Assembly: GCA_008360975.2 (NCBI GenBank)
Contig: CM039182.1
Span: forward strand, 85,281,405-85,345,404
Length of the DNA stretch: 64,000 bases
Source of the DNA: Lichenostomus cassidix
Lineage: Eukaryota; Chordata; Aves; Passeriformes; Meliphagidae
Direction: 5' to 3'
The position numbers were made by a program, and so were the translations under genes. This document shows positions 40,403 through 53,059 of this stretch, piece by piece. The notes under the pieces are model-generated. The model was given only the letters and a program-made list of their open reading frames with translations, did no database searches and was not told where the DNA came from. Within the stretch, counting starts at the first letter, position 1. Each line of letters begins with the position of its first letter.

Positions 40403-43400
40403 TGAGAATGTTTATAAGGCCAAGTTTTCCAGGTATTGGAAATAAGCCTTCCAGTCCTCAAAGTTCAAGGAGAAAAAAGGGATGGAGGTGCTACACATGT
40501 TAAGGCTCCTGACATAGGGGCAGAGATATTTTAACTGAACCTCTGCCACAGTATTAGTATGTGTTGTACTTGTTAGGCAAGTACTTTCAGTTCAACTTGT
40601 CAGAAAGTATCGCTGTGTTCCCTGTCAAAGAGTGTTTATTGTTTTCTGGGGAGCCAATCTGAGACCATACTGCACAGAGCTGAACCTAAACTCAAAGTAT
40701 TATTATATCAAAAGGTATTTGCAAATACAAATCAAATTGACAGTTGTCTCAGATGTGACATCCAGAGCTAGTGGAAGCCCCAACTTCTCTGCCGAACAGA
40801 ATAGTTTCTTTACCTCAAAAAGTATTCAGACCCCTGAAGCACTCACTATATTGATGAACATCATGCTGCAGGAAATGAAATATTCTGTCTTCACAGGAGG
40901 TTTGCACTTAAAAATTCCTAGGACCACACACTGAGAGAGTGCTTTCTAGACAGTACTTTCCAGCACTCACTTTGAATGAGGAAGTACTCCAAAGTTCAGA
41001 AATAATGTTTCTTGAAATTGATTTTGACGTAGTTAAGTTTGTGCACAGAGTAGGCTGAACAAAGTTTTCTACAGGAATCTTAATCCTGGCATTTCTTAAA
41101 GTTTCCAGTGCTTGAATTTTGTGCACCTAATGTTCTTTTAACTTCTTTCTAAGTACCCAGAAACAGCTAATTGCCCATGACGGATTTGTCTTGTTTGCGG
41201 ACTAGTTATTGCATAGATGCATAGCCTTCTACGCCAGTTATGCACAGATGCTTTGGGTTCAGTCCACATCACTTATTGGAGAAGTGTTGTGCAGAAGTGT
41301 CCGTGATACTTCCAGGACTGGTTTGGGTCTGGAAGTAATTTAGCTGCTTCCATGTGGAGCCTGATGTTATTGCTCATAGAGCAGAACTCAGCAACCTTGC
41401 TCCAAACTAACACCGGGAGCTGTAAAACAACTGTGTCTCCAAATTGTCTCTGCACCATCTTCTTCAGTGTTAGTGGAATCCTGGGGTCCTATAGCCATAC
41501 AGGCTTATGTAACTCTTGCTAAGGATGTGCTGACCAATAATACAGTCAGAGAAACATGGTTGGTTCATATGAGGATTACCAATGATGCTGCAGTCAATGA
41601 ATCACTGAATAATCAGCAAAAGGAATGAAACCACCTCAAAATATTCTTTATAAATAAAATGTGAATTGTTCAACTACATTTCTCATTTACATGGTTACTG
41701 ATAAATAAGAACTGTGGATAGTCAAACTTGAATAAATCCACCACCGTCATCTTCATATTCAGCCTTTACATGATTGTCTCTCCCTGCCACCATATAGATG
41801 ACAACTGGTTACTGATGGCAGACACTACATCCTTAAGTCAAATGAAGCTTATGCCCCCAAATATTTTCGTTTTGTTCTTGAATCTATTATATTTATGTTT
41901 TTATACGTTACGAAAATAAAGATAAAAGCAGAGATTCTCTGTTCTGTATTTCTGTCAATCAGAAATTAAGATTTAAAAATCTTTGTACATGTCAACTGTG
42001 AATTTTGAGAAGGCAAAAAAGTAGAACTGGTGTGCATTCTGCTTAGCTGTCCACCTATTGAGTTAGAGAGGAGAAAAGTCTGAGCATGACACTGATGATT
42101 TCATTTTGTTTCTCTTTAAGAATTGCTGTAATAAGGTGGGATTCAGAATTCAAAGGAGTTCTCACTATCACCGTGCTGAAGGGGGAAGAAAAAGAATAGA
42201 GGGATTAGAAGAGAATTACAGTTAATTTGGAAGGAATCTTTGCTCATTATCTGAGATGAATGAGCAGAGACACAAAACAGTATTTTGAGTCAATATTTTG
42301 GAAGAGTGTGAGCTCTGTACTTAAAGGGATTTGTAATTATGTCTCTTCCCTGCACCTTTCTCATGGGAAGTCCACTTCAAATGGGAGATATGAACTTGTG
42401 ACTTGAGCACATTCTTTACTGTGAGATTTGAAAGGAGACTGTATTACCCTAAATTTCACATAGCAGCAGACATGCTTGAAACAAAAAGAAATAAAAAGCA
42501 CATTTAATGAAGTGTTGTATTGGTTTGCTTTCTAGTGCTGACTTTGGCTTTGTTTAGCCAGTACTTAAAGAATAGAGTCTTTCATTAATATGCCCTAACA
42601 AGCATAAATTCAAGAGATGAAAGTGAATTCTTGAATGGCATGCACATTACTGCAGGGTGGAGTCTATCTGAAACATTAGAGACAGGCAGAGCATGCTGAA
42701 GAGCAATAAATATCTGAAAAGTATATCAGGAATTTAGTTTCAGCAACTGTCATGGTGTAATTACAATGAAGAAAATTAGAAAGATAAACTCACTGTTGTT
42801 TTTAAGAGAGGTAAATTATTAAAAAGTGACATGCATTCTTTTTCATAAAATCATTGGATGTTGGGATCCATCCCTCAGTAAATAAAAGACACAGATCTTG
42901 ATTCAAACAGCTTTTATTTTCAGGTCGTTTGATTCATTTTTAGCCAACATACTATGGTGAGGAGGCTGGGATGCTGTGAGAAAGCCTTAGTTCCAGTCTT
43001 GTGTTTGCTTTGAACATACATTTTCTTCTCCTGCTTTGCTTAGGAACTATTTTAATTTAATTGCTGAATTTGAAGCATAATGAGTTCTTATTTATTCTAC
43101 TTATTTCTCCCCTTGAGACAGTCCTTCTTGAGCAGGGAAGGAATATTTTATTCAAGGATTTTGAATGGTTTGGAATACAGCTAAGAAAAATGTGACTTTA
43201 TGTGCTGCTCTACAGTGCTCTTTAAATCAGTTGGTTTCAAGATGATAAAAGCATTGATGAAATCTCAAGTTTATATCAAAAAGCATCTGTTTAAAAAGTA
43301 GAGCTTCTTTACTTTATTTTTGACATTAACATTTCAAACACTACTCAAGTGCCCTAGAGTAATCTTAATACATCTATTCTATGTGTTCACTTGTTGCATC

Positions 43401-44378
43401 CCTGTCTGCTGAGATGATGAAAACCAATGCATCCCTTTAGAGTAACTTTTGGGTTGTCTAAAATCATGTAGCTGTTGTCACTTAAGCAACAAGAAATTAT
43501 AAAAGTGGTATCTACTTAAAAGTGTTTTGTAGTGCTTCTTAAAACAATCTTTCTTTCACTGTGCTTTTCACATGTGGTACTACACTTTGGAAGAAGAGGG
43601 AAGAGGGTTTGGAATACATTGCCAGGTGAAGGAAAAGTGAGAATGAAGAAAACAGCTTTCTATTGAAGTAAAATACCTGGAGAAGTTTACTTGTATTTTT
43701 GTTCTCAGTGCATCTCTTCCCTGGTATCCCCCAAACCTACCTTGTGCTAATGGCTAGAATAAAGAGCGTTTGAATGTGCCTCAAAATTGGATGGCTTCCT
43801 AAGGGTCACTTTTGGCAGCATGCTTTGTTTCCTGCAAAACCCTCTGTGAGAAGTGATGTAAAACACCAGTGGCGGGAGTACTGTTTTCAGTGATTTTCAT
43901 TCATCTTTCTTTCGTTGCTTTTCTGTTCTTCATGAATATAGTGTGTATCGTTTTAAGAGGCCCAGACTTATTGAGTGAGTACCACACAACATGAATTTTG
44001 GAGATTGATTTTTGGCTTGGGAGATGCAGAAGTAAATTTACATGCCCCTGGAAATCCTTACAACTCTGTAAGCCTCTCTGCCAAACATTGTGTATTTAGT
44101 GTATTTAGCTACCATATCAATTGCAACGCTGTTATCCCAGGATGCCAAACTGAGCCCATGGTTACCTGCCCAGGGTTGGACCTTGGAGAATGAACTTGAG
44201 CACAGGCAACAAGGAACTGCTATCTAGGGAATATTAGGTCTCCTGATTGCAACAACTTGTTGCTACATGACTGCAAGAAATCATTGATCAATGCTGTGCT
44301 TTACAAAGACTGTGCTGATGGAGCTGGGCAATGTCTGAAGTTTCAACTGGCACAGTTGTCTCTTTTTTTTTTTCTTCT

Positions 44379-44508
44379 ATTCCTCTAATAAGAAGAATAC
44401 AATACAATAATATATTCCTCTAATAAGAGGAATTGAATGGAAATATAAATATTATAAATTATTAAATTATAGGACTGTATTGAGACATTCCTGTAATAAG
44501 AGGAATAC
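44379..44508. repeat. Three copies of a small palindromic unit
   Basis: The unit attcctctaataagaggaat (perfect in 44414-44433) is a hairpin with an 8-bp stem (attcctct/agaggaat) and an aata loop. A first copy at 44379-44400 has one change in the right arm (agaagaat). A third at 44487-44508 has one change in the left arm (attcctgt). The copies are separated by very AT-rich spacers (34 and 72 bp between starts). It looks like local duplication of a self-complementary unit. No protein-coding signal overlaps it. Confidence 0.8.
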
Positions 44509-44930
44509 AAAAATGCTTGGATTTGTTGGTTTTCCTCTTTTTGCTTCCCCAAAAATCTTCTACATTTTTATGAAAAACGTAAATATTAGGAAATGTGGCT
44601 TCACCCCCAAAAGAAATGGGAGAAAAAAGCTGTCAGTGAGAATCTTATAACTTGCTCACTTCAAAACCACAGGTTTCATTTTGGAAGGTTTACAGTTGTA
44701 CTAAGAAGAAACACTCTTGATGACAAAAAATGTTCGGTATGTGAACACTTTTACCCTACCATATGTCCTTTTTCTGCTCTAGTGTTAGTCCATTTGTTAA
44801 ACAGCTCACCTGTGCCATACTTCTTTACTTGCCAGAGAAGGCAGGAACCCCAAGACTGTGTGCTTTTTTTCCATAGTCACTGGCAAAAGAGCCTGCTTGC
44901 AGTCAGCAAAGATCCTGCTGATGTATAATT

Positions 44931-44945
44931 AAAAAAAAAAAAAAA
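44931..44945. repeat. Poly-A(15) tract
   Basis: Fifteen A residues follow a stretch with an open frame (44593-44928) that I do not recognise. I saw no polyadenylation signal or target-site duplication that would mark a processed retrocopy. Confidence 0.8.
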
Positions 44946-45531
44946 TTTCCGTGTATTCCCTCATACTTTTCTTTGCCCCAGGTGCAATGGCACACAGAGC
45001 CTGACAATCAAAATAAGCTGGTTATTTTGCTGAGACTAAATCCTGATTTCATTTTCTTCTGAGCCCACTTTTGACTCCACAGTGTTTCCCAGTCCAAAGC
45101 TGAGTTCATTCTCAAAGCTTAGCTTTTGGGCATGTAAAGCAGATGCTGGAATTCCAAACTGATGTGCTGTATGTAATTGATAATGATTGATAAAAGACAG
45201 CTTGCACCTGCAGGACCTTTCTTTGTGCAGGGTAAATAGGTGTCTGAGAAGCTCAAGAAAGGGAGCTGAAGAAATTATCTTTTCCATTCTGCAAAGGTTG
45301 GTTTGTGTTTCCCTCTTTGTACCTTCAAAGTCAGGATTAGTATTGTTTACACAGACAGAAGGCTTATGTTCATGATGATTAATGGAGAGGGAAAGGCCTT
45401 GAAATCCATCACATCTAGCACATTGCCTGACTAAATTACTCAATCAGCTCCCAAATAGAAGGGCTAAGGTATCACTTCTTAACTTGGGAGGCTCACTCAA
45501 TTTCTGTAGTTTAATCCTAAATTGAAGTTAC

Positions 45532-45548
45532 TTTTTTTTTTTTTTTTT
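45532..45548. repeat. Poly-T(17) tract
   Basis: Seventeen T residues about 100 bp upstream of a plus-strand CR1 fragment. A simple homopolymer. Confidence 0.8.
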
Positions 45549-45644
45549 GAGACTTCTAGCTCAGTGTGTAGATTTTGTTTCTTGGCTGTGTATTAATCTT
45601 CAGTTTAAATTTAGTTTAAAGAAATTTAAATATTATGAAAGGGA

Positions 45645-45940
45645 CTGAATATATGATTGGGAGAGTAAAAACGGAGCCAGATCAGAGGTGCACAATAAAA
45701 GGACAAGAGGGCTGCCATGGGCACTAGCTGAAATACAGAAAATTTGATTTAAACTTAAAAAACAAATAAAAAATCCTGTGAGGGTGTCTAAGCATTGGCA
45801 CAGGTTGCCCAGAGAGGTTGTGCAGCTACCTGGATCTACATTCAACACCCAGCTGGACAGAGTCATGAGCAAAAATCTGCTCTTGATTTCCCTAGTGTGA
45901 GCAAGGGGATGGACTAGGCAGCCTCTAGCATGACAAATCC
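45645..45940 (+). mobile_element. CR1 LINE 3' fragment (second subfamily)
   Basis: The plus strand carries gatcagaggtgcacaataaa, aggacaagagggctgccatg and agctgaaatacagaaaattt. It then has gcacaggttgcccagagagg, ttgtgcagctacctggatct, a stretch like cagctggacagagtcatgag and ggggatggactaggcagcct. This is the end of CR1 ORF2 and the start of the 3' UTR of a subfamily different from the copy at 34440-35105. The final part with the octamer repeats is missing or unrecognisable. The minus-strand open frame at 45633-45962 is antisense to this element and not a gene. Confidence 0.88.
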
Positions 45941-46478
45941 AGTATAAAAGTTTAAAATACATTTAAAGATAACAAGAGAAACCAAGTCCTGAAACAGATC
46001 CTAATTTCTGCTCTAAAACCAAACCATTTCTCATTGGCTGCAGCACCAGTACTCAGTGCAAGAATTCATAGCTGGGAGTTGAGATCAGACTGTTGGAGAT
46101 AAGTCTTCAGTATTTCCGTGGGCAATGTCCTGCACTGGCATGATGCTTTTGCAGAATAGCTCACCTTCCCAAGAAAATCCAGCAATCTTGGCATCATGTC
46201 CTGCTCCCTCAGAACTGAAGTTCTGAGGCCTAATGAAGAAGTCTCCTCGGAAATCCTTTAAAACTCCAAAAATCTCAATTCTTAAGAAAAATATGTAACT
46301 TCATACTGTTACAGCCAGTATTGACTCCATTAAGAAGCAGTTGCCTTAATTCAGCTCTATATGTGCATATATGTCATCTTAATTATGGCAACCACACATC
46401 TCTTTTTCCAAATGAGTTTTGCTTCATGAAGCACTGAGGATGAATAAGCATCTTTTCAAACCATCTAGTTAACCTTTT

Positions 46479-46577
46479 ATTTTCTTCTTTTCTTTTGTCT
46501 TTTTCCTCTTCTCCCATCTTCTTCCTTCCTTAATTCTTTCTTTCATCTTGTTTCTTTCTTTCTTTTTTTTTCTTCCA
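46479..46577. repeat. Long polypyrimidine (CT-rich) tract
   Basis: About 100 bp made almost entirely of T and C on the plus strand, with ttcc and tttc sub-repeats. It resembles an extended splice-acceptor tract, but no conserved AG plus exon follows it. I treat it as low-complexity sequence. Confidence 0.8.
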
Positions 46578-49500
46578 TGCTTTAAGTCAGCTTGTAAAAT
46601 ATCAGTCCAATTCTCAGCTATATTTGCTTACCTATTAATAAGGTATTTTAATCACATATTTCTTTTTCACGAGGAAATGTTTCTACCTATTGGTATATAA
46701 GCTGCACCCTGTTTGTTTTACGTTTCTGTGTTAGTAATCTTGTAAAACATGTTAGAACATAGTGCATTTAAAGCATGAATGCTGCAACATAAAATAATGA
46801 TTAAAACAATTATGACTAATCATGGAAATCTTTAATAATGCATATATGTAAGCCAGGTTTCAATCTATATAAAGACTCTTTCAGTAGTTTAACTACTGAC
46901 AGAGTCAAGTGAGAGTCCATCCTTTCTTTGCCCTCAGGTATATTTTTTAAATAGCCAAAAATAAGTAATGGAAGAGAAGCTGCTTTGGTAGAGCTTGTGC
47001 ACAGCCACAGGTGTTGCATGGTGTGTATAAAGCACCAGCTTTTGATGAAATGTCAGCTGACTAAAGATGCTGCATACCCTTTGACTTGGCTGTGCTCTGG
47101 TTTAAAGGCAAAAACACCAGAGGAAAAGGGTGGTGGAGGAAACACGGGGAAGAGAAAATTCCTCTGTAGAATGCTTTTGTGGACTTGTGGTGTCTTTATA
47201 TATTTTCTGTAAAAGTAGATGGAGGGAAAAACGAAGATTGTTTGATCTGGTAACCCACTGTCTCTGCGAAAGATTTAAACTCTGAATAATACTTTAGGTC
47301 TGAAACTAGCTTGCAGAAGTTTCCAAAATGCTTAAGACTAAAAGTTAGACTTTAAAATAGTGTTGGCCATCATAAGAACTTCTGAAGGATATTAGCAACA
47401 TAATGCACTGACATCTGTACAGAACTGTTCTTGCAGCTTTGGTTCATAGCATTAGTTCTGCAACGTGGATTTTTTTCTCACAGTTCAGTTCTGGTTTAAT
47501 AGAAGTTAAGCCCATGGTTAATATGGAAGTTCTGGAAATTAATTCCTTAGCCTGTTTCAACCATTATGTGTCCTATAATACAAAGAACAAATGAACAGAG
47601 GGTAAAAAAGGCAGGATTAAGAAAAGAGTTGGGATTTAAAAAAACTTTGATAAGAAACAAAATATTCATGTAATTGTGGCCAGGAACAAGATTTTTGTTA
47701 TCTTCTAAATGACATTACATATATCTTCAACAGGAGTAAAGAAATGGGAATAGCTGTATAAATAGCAGATTTTGCACTGAAGCTAAAACCAACCCATACA
47801 AACAGTTAAGGAGGAAAAAACCAAAACCAACCCCAAATGTACAAATTTTAGCTAGTTCTAGCCCTGTGAGTGTAAGTCATGAGGTTTGTCACTGGGTTGC
47901 TTTGTAAGATCATTTTCAGCAGTGTGGAGTCCAGGTCACCTGTTTTATCTGATGTCACCTCTTAGAAAAAGGAACTCTGCTGTGATTTTGCTAATTTTCA
48001 AGTAGCTGGATGGTACAGAAGTTGTATTTAATAATGGTTTCTCATCAGGAAAATTCAATACCTTTGGATATTATGGAGATGATACCTCTGCTCCACATGC
48101 ATGCAAGCATGGTGGGAATGTGCTGCAAGCAGAAGTGGAAGTTCCTGACATCCAGCATGTTGGGGCTGAGCTGAGTTGGAGATTTAGTGTTCAAGATTGT
48201 CCCAGTCAGTAGCTGGGATCTTGCCTCTGTGTAATGAGGAAACACCAAGAAAGAAGTTCAAAGTATGCTTGTTTTCTTCAGAATTACCACGTAGTGCTTT
48301 CTGGTAATATATTAGGTAACTGCATTCTCTCCTTCCTGGGATCCCTCACTAGACATATACAGAGTTTTTCTTCATCAGGATGTTTACTTTGATGGAATAT
48401 GCCTTTTTGGAGCCCAGGACAGCATACCCAAACTAGTAATCAGTTTTCAAATTGAATTAATGTAATCACACAGACCCTTGATTTCTCATTGATGATTATG
48501 AGATTTTAGCTAGCAATGAAAAGATGAATTTTAGCATCTGGGTCTTCCCCATTAGTTTCATCACCATGCTGTCTGTCGTGCACAGCCACCTGTAGTTGTG
48601 CAGCACATGGCATGCACCACAGCTGCTGGGTATGAACTTGGGTCAGAAGTTTCTTTGGGAGCTAAAACCTGCAGTGACAAGGTTTGCCTTTTGCCTTTGG
48701 CCCTGTACATTTGCTTATTCTCATGGAAACAAATGCAGTCACAAGATACATCCCTGCCGTAATTCTTGACATGATGAGTAATGGTTTGACTGATTGGAAA
48801 CTGTAAGGAAGTAATTTTTCTGCTCATTTGGTGATGGTGTTTTCTCTAAGTCAGTCTTGTGGTAAAATGGAAGCAGAGCAGACTAGAGAAGCAGGTGCGT
48901 GCATGGGTAAGGAACAGCTTTGAAACTTTTTCCAGTCTGGGTGGGAAAAACAGATTTTAACTTAAAGTGATGTTCATTGTGATGATGTTTTGTACTAGAG
49001 CTTTTCCTCTTTAGTCCTGTTAACTTTATATCCCAAGAGAGTACCAGTGCCAATACTGGCAAGTTTTTAGAGGCTTTCTTAAACCTCTTATTTCACAGAA
49101 ATCTCTGAACTTTCTGGCTGGTGTGTCCTTTTCTAGCCTAAGCCTTTCCTAAGAAATCCAGCAATTTTCCACTTGAAAATAGCTATGGGTAAAGTCACAC
49201 ACTACTTTCACATAAGATTAAGGGTTTGACAAGGGTAGTGGGAACAAAGAAATTCCAAATTAGGTCTGCTTCGTATTTAAACCCCCCTCTCCCAGCCCCT
49301 TGTTGCACAATAGTAAACTTTCCTAATGCAAGTAGGTTGTTGATATACTTCCAGAAAGAATTCCAGTTAGCTGAGGGACGGGATTAAATGGATTAAATAG
49401 CCTCCTCGTTTTTCTGTAAAGAAAAAAAAAAAAGTTTGGTTAAAGGCACACACAAATGTGAATTTAAATTATTTTGGACTAGATTAATGTTCCCAACTGC

Positions 49501-52290
49501 CTCTCAAACAAGGCTGCCCTCCCTTGGCGAGGCGCTGCATGTTGGTGGTGGCTGGGTGGGCATGCTGGGTGCATGGAGATGGCACTTGAGCCTTAGCCAT
49601 TTCAGCAGAGCACGGCTCTGGGCTGGGAGGTGAGATAGCAGTTGGGTAGAAAAGGTTCAAAGGATGTAGAACGTCCTCTGTCAGTCTCCATTTAGTGCCA
49701 AACTGCAGTGTCTTACTCTGCCAGACCCAAGCCCTGGGAGGGCCAAAGGACCTCAAGCTTGCTTCTACACTGCTGGTTTTGGTGGTGGCTTCCATTTTGG
49801 CTCTGTGGTGTGGTTATGGTGAAGGAATTGCCTCTTCTTCCTCAGCACAGATACTTGATGTGGCATGAAAACCAGCATTCTCCTTCTTTTAGGTCTTCTT
49901 GTGGCCTTCTTTTCCTAACAACTTATGGGACACCAGCTTTTTACAAAGCATACAGATTCTCCTTTCTCCTTATCTTACTCTACCTCTTAATGAAAACAGA
50001 TTTCCCTCAACCCTACCCGTCTTGTCTTTCATTTTTTTGACCCCTGAAGACAGAACATAGCAGTATGAAGGCCCACAGCAAGGTCTTGGCAGCGGCTGAG
50101 AGCTTCACGTGTGGCAGATAACTACTGGAGATGTGACTTGGATGTGGACACATACCTGTTTTCATCTTGGTAGTTTCATGGTGTTGTTTGTAATTCCTTG
50201 CCCTGTGAAATTTACTGGCCGCTAGTTCAAGCAGCAATAGTAGTGGGGTTTTTTCCTTGTGTTTTCAAGAATCCCTAATATGTTTTTTGGCTTCTTTCTA
50301 CAGTCTACTAATTTGCCTTAACATGTTGCTATTATGAAGAGTCACATCTAAGAGGCTGAAGACAAATGCATGCCAGATCTCACTTAGGCATCCTCTCTAA
50401 TTAGTCTTAACTATAAGCAGTGGAGAAGTTTTGTACTGTGTACATGTTTTTAAAAGCAGACTTCTTGCTGTCTTTGATTTCTATATTAATTTGGAAAGCA
50501 TGTGCCAAGAGTAAAATTTGTTTCACATTTGTTTCAAGTTCAAATTAAACCCCTTCACCCCCAACCAAAGAATTTTCAAGGGAAAAAAAATGGGTTTGTT
50601 GACCTTATCATGACTGGATCTCATCCTGATCCAGTGCCAAATCTTTTTAGCATTGAAAGGAAGTAAAAACAAGAATTAAGAACTTTCTCTGATTACTGCT
50701 GGGATAGGAGCATTTCCTCTACCTGCAATGAAATGCTTCAAAGCAGCCATTTATTCAGGCAGTGTAATTCATATCTCTTTTTACTGGCTGACTTACATCT
50801 TTTATTTTACCATAACACTTGGGCCTGTGTCCCTCCCACCTGATTTTATTCACCTGAGAGACACATCCCCAGAGGGTGGTGACTGATTGCTTCCTGGGCA
50901 GGAGGAGCAGAGAGTGCCTGGCATACCCCAGTGGCAGTGCCTGCCTAAGAGATGTGTTTATCTCTGTGTCAGAGCTCTCTTGCTTTTTCTCAGTCTTCAT
51001 TGATTGTGAGGCATTCATTGAGGGTGGCTTTCCTTCTAGCTTGGCGTGACAGATTAGATAAAAAATGTAAGTACGTAAAAGTAGTACCTCAGGTTTTTAA
51101 CTGTAAATTGACCTACTAGACCAAAAGAAAAAGAAGGAGACAGTGTGAAAATGACTGTTAGCTGCTTAGCTATAGAGGAACTTCAGTACTTGCCTAGAAT
51201 TCATGCCTTTGAAAATGTGCCTTCAAGGTAAACAACACTGCACTGTGCACGACCTGTGCAAAAGTTAGCAAACATTCAGAATGTGTTTGGAAGATGAATA
51301 GTGTCATAATTTTCCTCACCCTATGGGTTGGTTTTTTTTCTTTTTTCCCCCCATAAAGCAGTGTACTAGGGGCTCATCAGGCTGTGCATTAGATAATTGA
51401 GTTGTTATGCCAACAGGCTGTGCTAAAAGGTGTTACACCAGTGATTTCTTTTTCATCCCACTGTGCTTTGATCTCCTGCTATAAAGCAGAAGATCTAACG
51501 GTGGAAACTTTTGAAGATGATAGATGAATTGTACTAATTCACTTTTCATAATCCTTACAAAAAATGTCTGTCCTTATCAGTCAGAAAAGATTTAATAGCT
51601 GTTGTCTCTCAAAAGTCTCATATTATCAGGGTTGCAAACTATGGATTTATTGTTGCAAAATATTTTGTTAGCATATTTTGAAATGCTGTTGTATTTGCTT
51701 TAGGATAAATTAATAAAGATGCTTCTTTGTTATAACTATGCTTTGGGTTTTTTGCATTTTTTTACTAAAATGTAAAACTTCTTTGCAAGAGAGCACTGTG
51801 CAGTGGTGAATAGTTGATGTCCTTATTGGTGTTAAATGCCCAGCTTTAATTTCATATCATTGGAATTCACTGAAACAGTCAGTCCAAATATACTAATTCC
51901 AAACATTATATGGTGCTGAAACAAATGCTAAAAGTCTTGGCTCATGATATTTAAAGCACTGTAGCTGATGGAACCATTGTGACAGTAAGCAGTGTGCAGA
52001 GCACTGTATGCAGATTTTGGGACCATAAAATGTGGCATCTTCTAGGAATGAACAAGTGTTTGGGGTTTTCTCTGGATGAAATTCATACTTATCTTGTCTG
52101 GATTAAGTCAGTAAAGTTAGTGCAGTTTCCCAGGATTTCATCCAGCACAGTCTTGCTCAATATATCTCTCAGTAGTTGAGCTCCCCACATCTCTGGTAAA
52201 CCCTGCTTAGAGAAAATTGTCAGCAATGCTTAGAATTATAGAAAGTGTTCACAAGCTCTGATTATATTATCTCTCTTTTCTTTGCAATAG

Positions 52291-52385
52291 CTTTGGGCCA
52301 GATAATGCTTTATGTTGATGGCATGAATGGAGTGATTAATCATAATGAGACCATCCAATGGCTGTACACTCTAATTGGCTCAAAG
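52291..52385 (+). CDS. FHOD3: FHOD3 internal coding exon C (FH3 armadillo region)
   Basis: This 95-bp exon has an acceptor ending at 52290 (ttttctttgcaatag) and a GTAAGA donor starting at 52386. Its first two bases (ct) complete the Ala codon left open by exon B. The next 31 codons begin [20 protein letters not shown] and end [11 protein letters not shown], in phase 0. This is the continuation of the FHOD FH3 domain directly after exon B, so the order and phases confirm the gene model. The motif VINHNETIQ is of FHOD3 type; FHOD1, as I recall it, has a VVAHSDTIQ-like sequence here. The following family segment (starting FRLVVKTALKLL) is not found in the remaining 11.6 kb, so the next exon is presumably beyond the window. 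Confidence 0.96.
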
Positions 52386-52804
52386 GTAAGATTCTCAAAA
52401 ATTCTCATTTTATATGGTTTTGATGTTCTTTTAATGCATTTTATTTGTTTTGTGCTTTTAGAGTATAAATAGACTGCGTGTTAAGTTCTGAAATATTTCA
52501 TAATATTCTGCATGGAAACCAGGTCACACTGAGCTGTTACTTCTTTTCTGCTGTTTTTATACTCTTTTGTTGGCACATACTCCACTCTTGAAAGCTAAGA
52601 TGCCTCCATTACTGTCTGTGCTGCCATTGCAGAAGATTTTTTGGTCCTGTAGTTGCAGTTCCCAAGGCATTCTTTGAAACCACTTTTTGGGGTGGGTTTT
52701 TTTTGCCTTTCCCTGCTACGAATCTAAATCCTTTTCTACTCACCAAAACTGCTCAGCTTTGCTAAGCCCTGGGGGAGGACAATTCAGAGTGACTTCCCTC
52801 TTAG

Positions 52805-53012
52805 ACTAGAATACACAAGTTCAATTGGAAGTTACCTACAGCAATCATCTACACCAAATGCCCAATAGCTTCACTTTATGAAGGACGTTGTCCAAATGCC
52901 TCTGAAACACTGACAGGTTTGGGACATTGCCCACCTCTCCAGTAAGCCTCTTCCAGTGTTTGTCCAGTTTCTCAGCAAAGTGCTTCTTAACATCAAGTCT
53001 TCCTTTGCCTGG
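52805..53012 (-). mobile_element. CR1 LINE 3' fragment (third subfamily)
   Basis: The plus strand reads gaaggacgttgtccaaatgc, ctctgaaacactgacaggtt and cacctctccagtaagcctct. It continues tccagtgtttgtccagtttc and aaagtgcttcttaacatcaa. This is the antisense view of another CR1 subfamily's 3' region, so the element is on the minus strand. The low-coordinate end (near 52805) is the 3' side and is worn. The minus-strand open frame at 52871-53086 lies over it and is not an independent gene. Boundaries are approximate. Confidence 0.85.
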
Positions 53013-53035
53013 AGAGCACTAGAAGGCAAAGACTT

Positions 53036-53059
53036 CAATACCCTGCCTACAGGGTATTG
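53036..53059. repeat. 10-bp perfect hairpin, 4-nt loop
   Basis: caataccctg (53036-53045), loop ccta, cagggtattg (53050-53059). It lies just beyond the worn high-coordinate edge of the CR1 fragment. No T tract or other terminator feature is attached, and terminator hairpins would not apply in this genome. Function is unknown and chance is possible. Confidence 0.6.

Larger units (their letters stand above)
16507..52290 (+). other. FHOD3: FHOD3 intron between exons B and C (35,784 bp)
   Basis: The intron opens with GTAAAG and closes with tctcttttctttgcaatag at 52290. Identified contents are: CR1 pieces at about 20861-20998, 34440-35105, 40333-40402 and 45645-45940; GATA repeats at 31969-31997 and 37672-37726; TTG/GTTT repeats at 29540-29577; a C-rich run at 27024-27050; G-rich sequence at 36930-36950; homopolymers at 34362, 44931 and 45532; a triplicated palindrome at 44379-44508; and a pyrimidine tract at 46479-46577. 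Stretches between these (16507-20860, 20999-27023, 27051-29539, 29578-31968, 31998-34361, 35106-36929, 37727-40332, 40403-44378, 46578-52290) are AT-rich unique-looking sequence. They hold only short or unrecognisable open frames. The longest frame, at 24047-24592, is discussed under findings. No additional exon could be supported. Confidence 0.87.

Noticed and set aside
45036..45443. 135-codon minus-strand open frame
   Set aside because: No recognised domain, no splice or promoter context and an unremarkable peptide. The length is plausible by chance in 64 kb.
46479..46600. Splice acceptor of an extra FHOD3 exon after the long pyrimidine tract
   Set aside because: No AG followed by a formin-like frame was found, and exons B and C already join directly in phase.
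2004..52385. Assignment to FHOD1 instead of FHOD3
   Set aside because: The residues in exons B and C ([26 protein letters not shown]) fit FHOD3 as I recall it and differ from the FHOD1 pattern, although an alignment was not run.
52245..52472. 75-codon plus-strand frame covering FHOD3 exon C
   Set aside because: It reads through both splice sites. Only 52291-52385 is coding.
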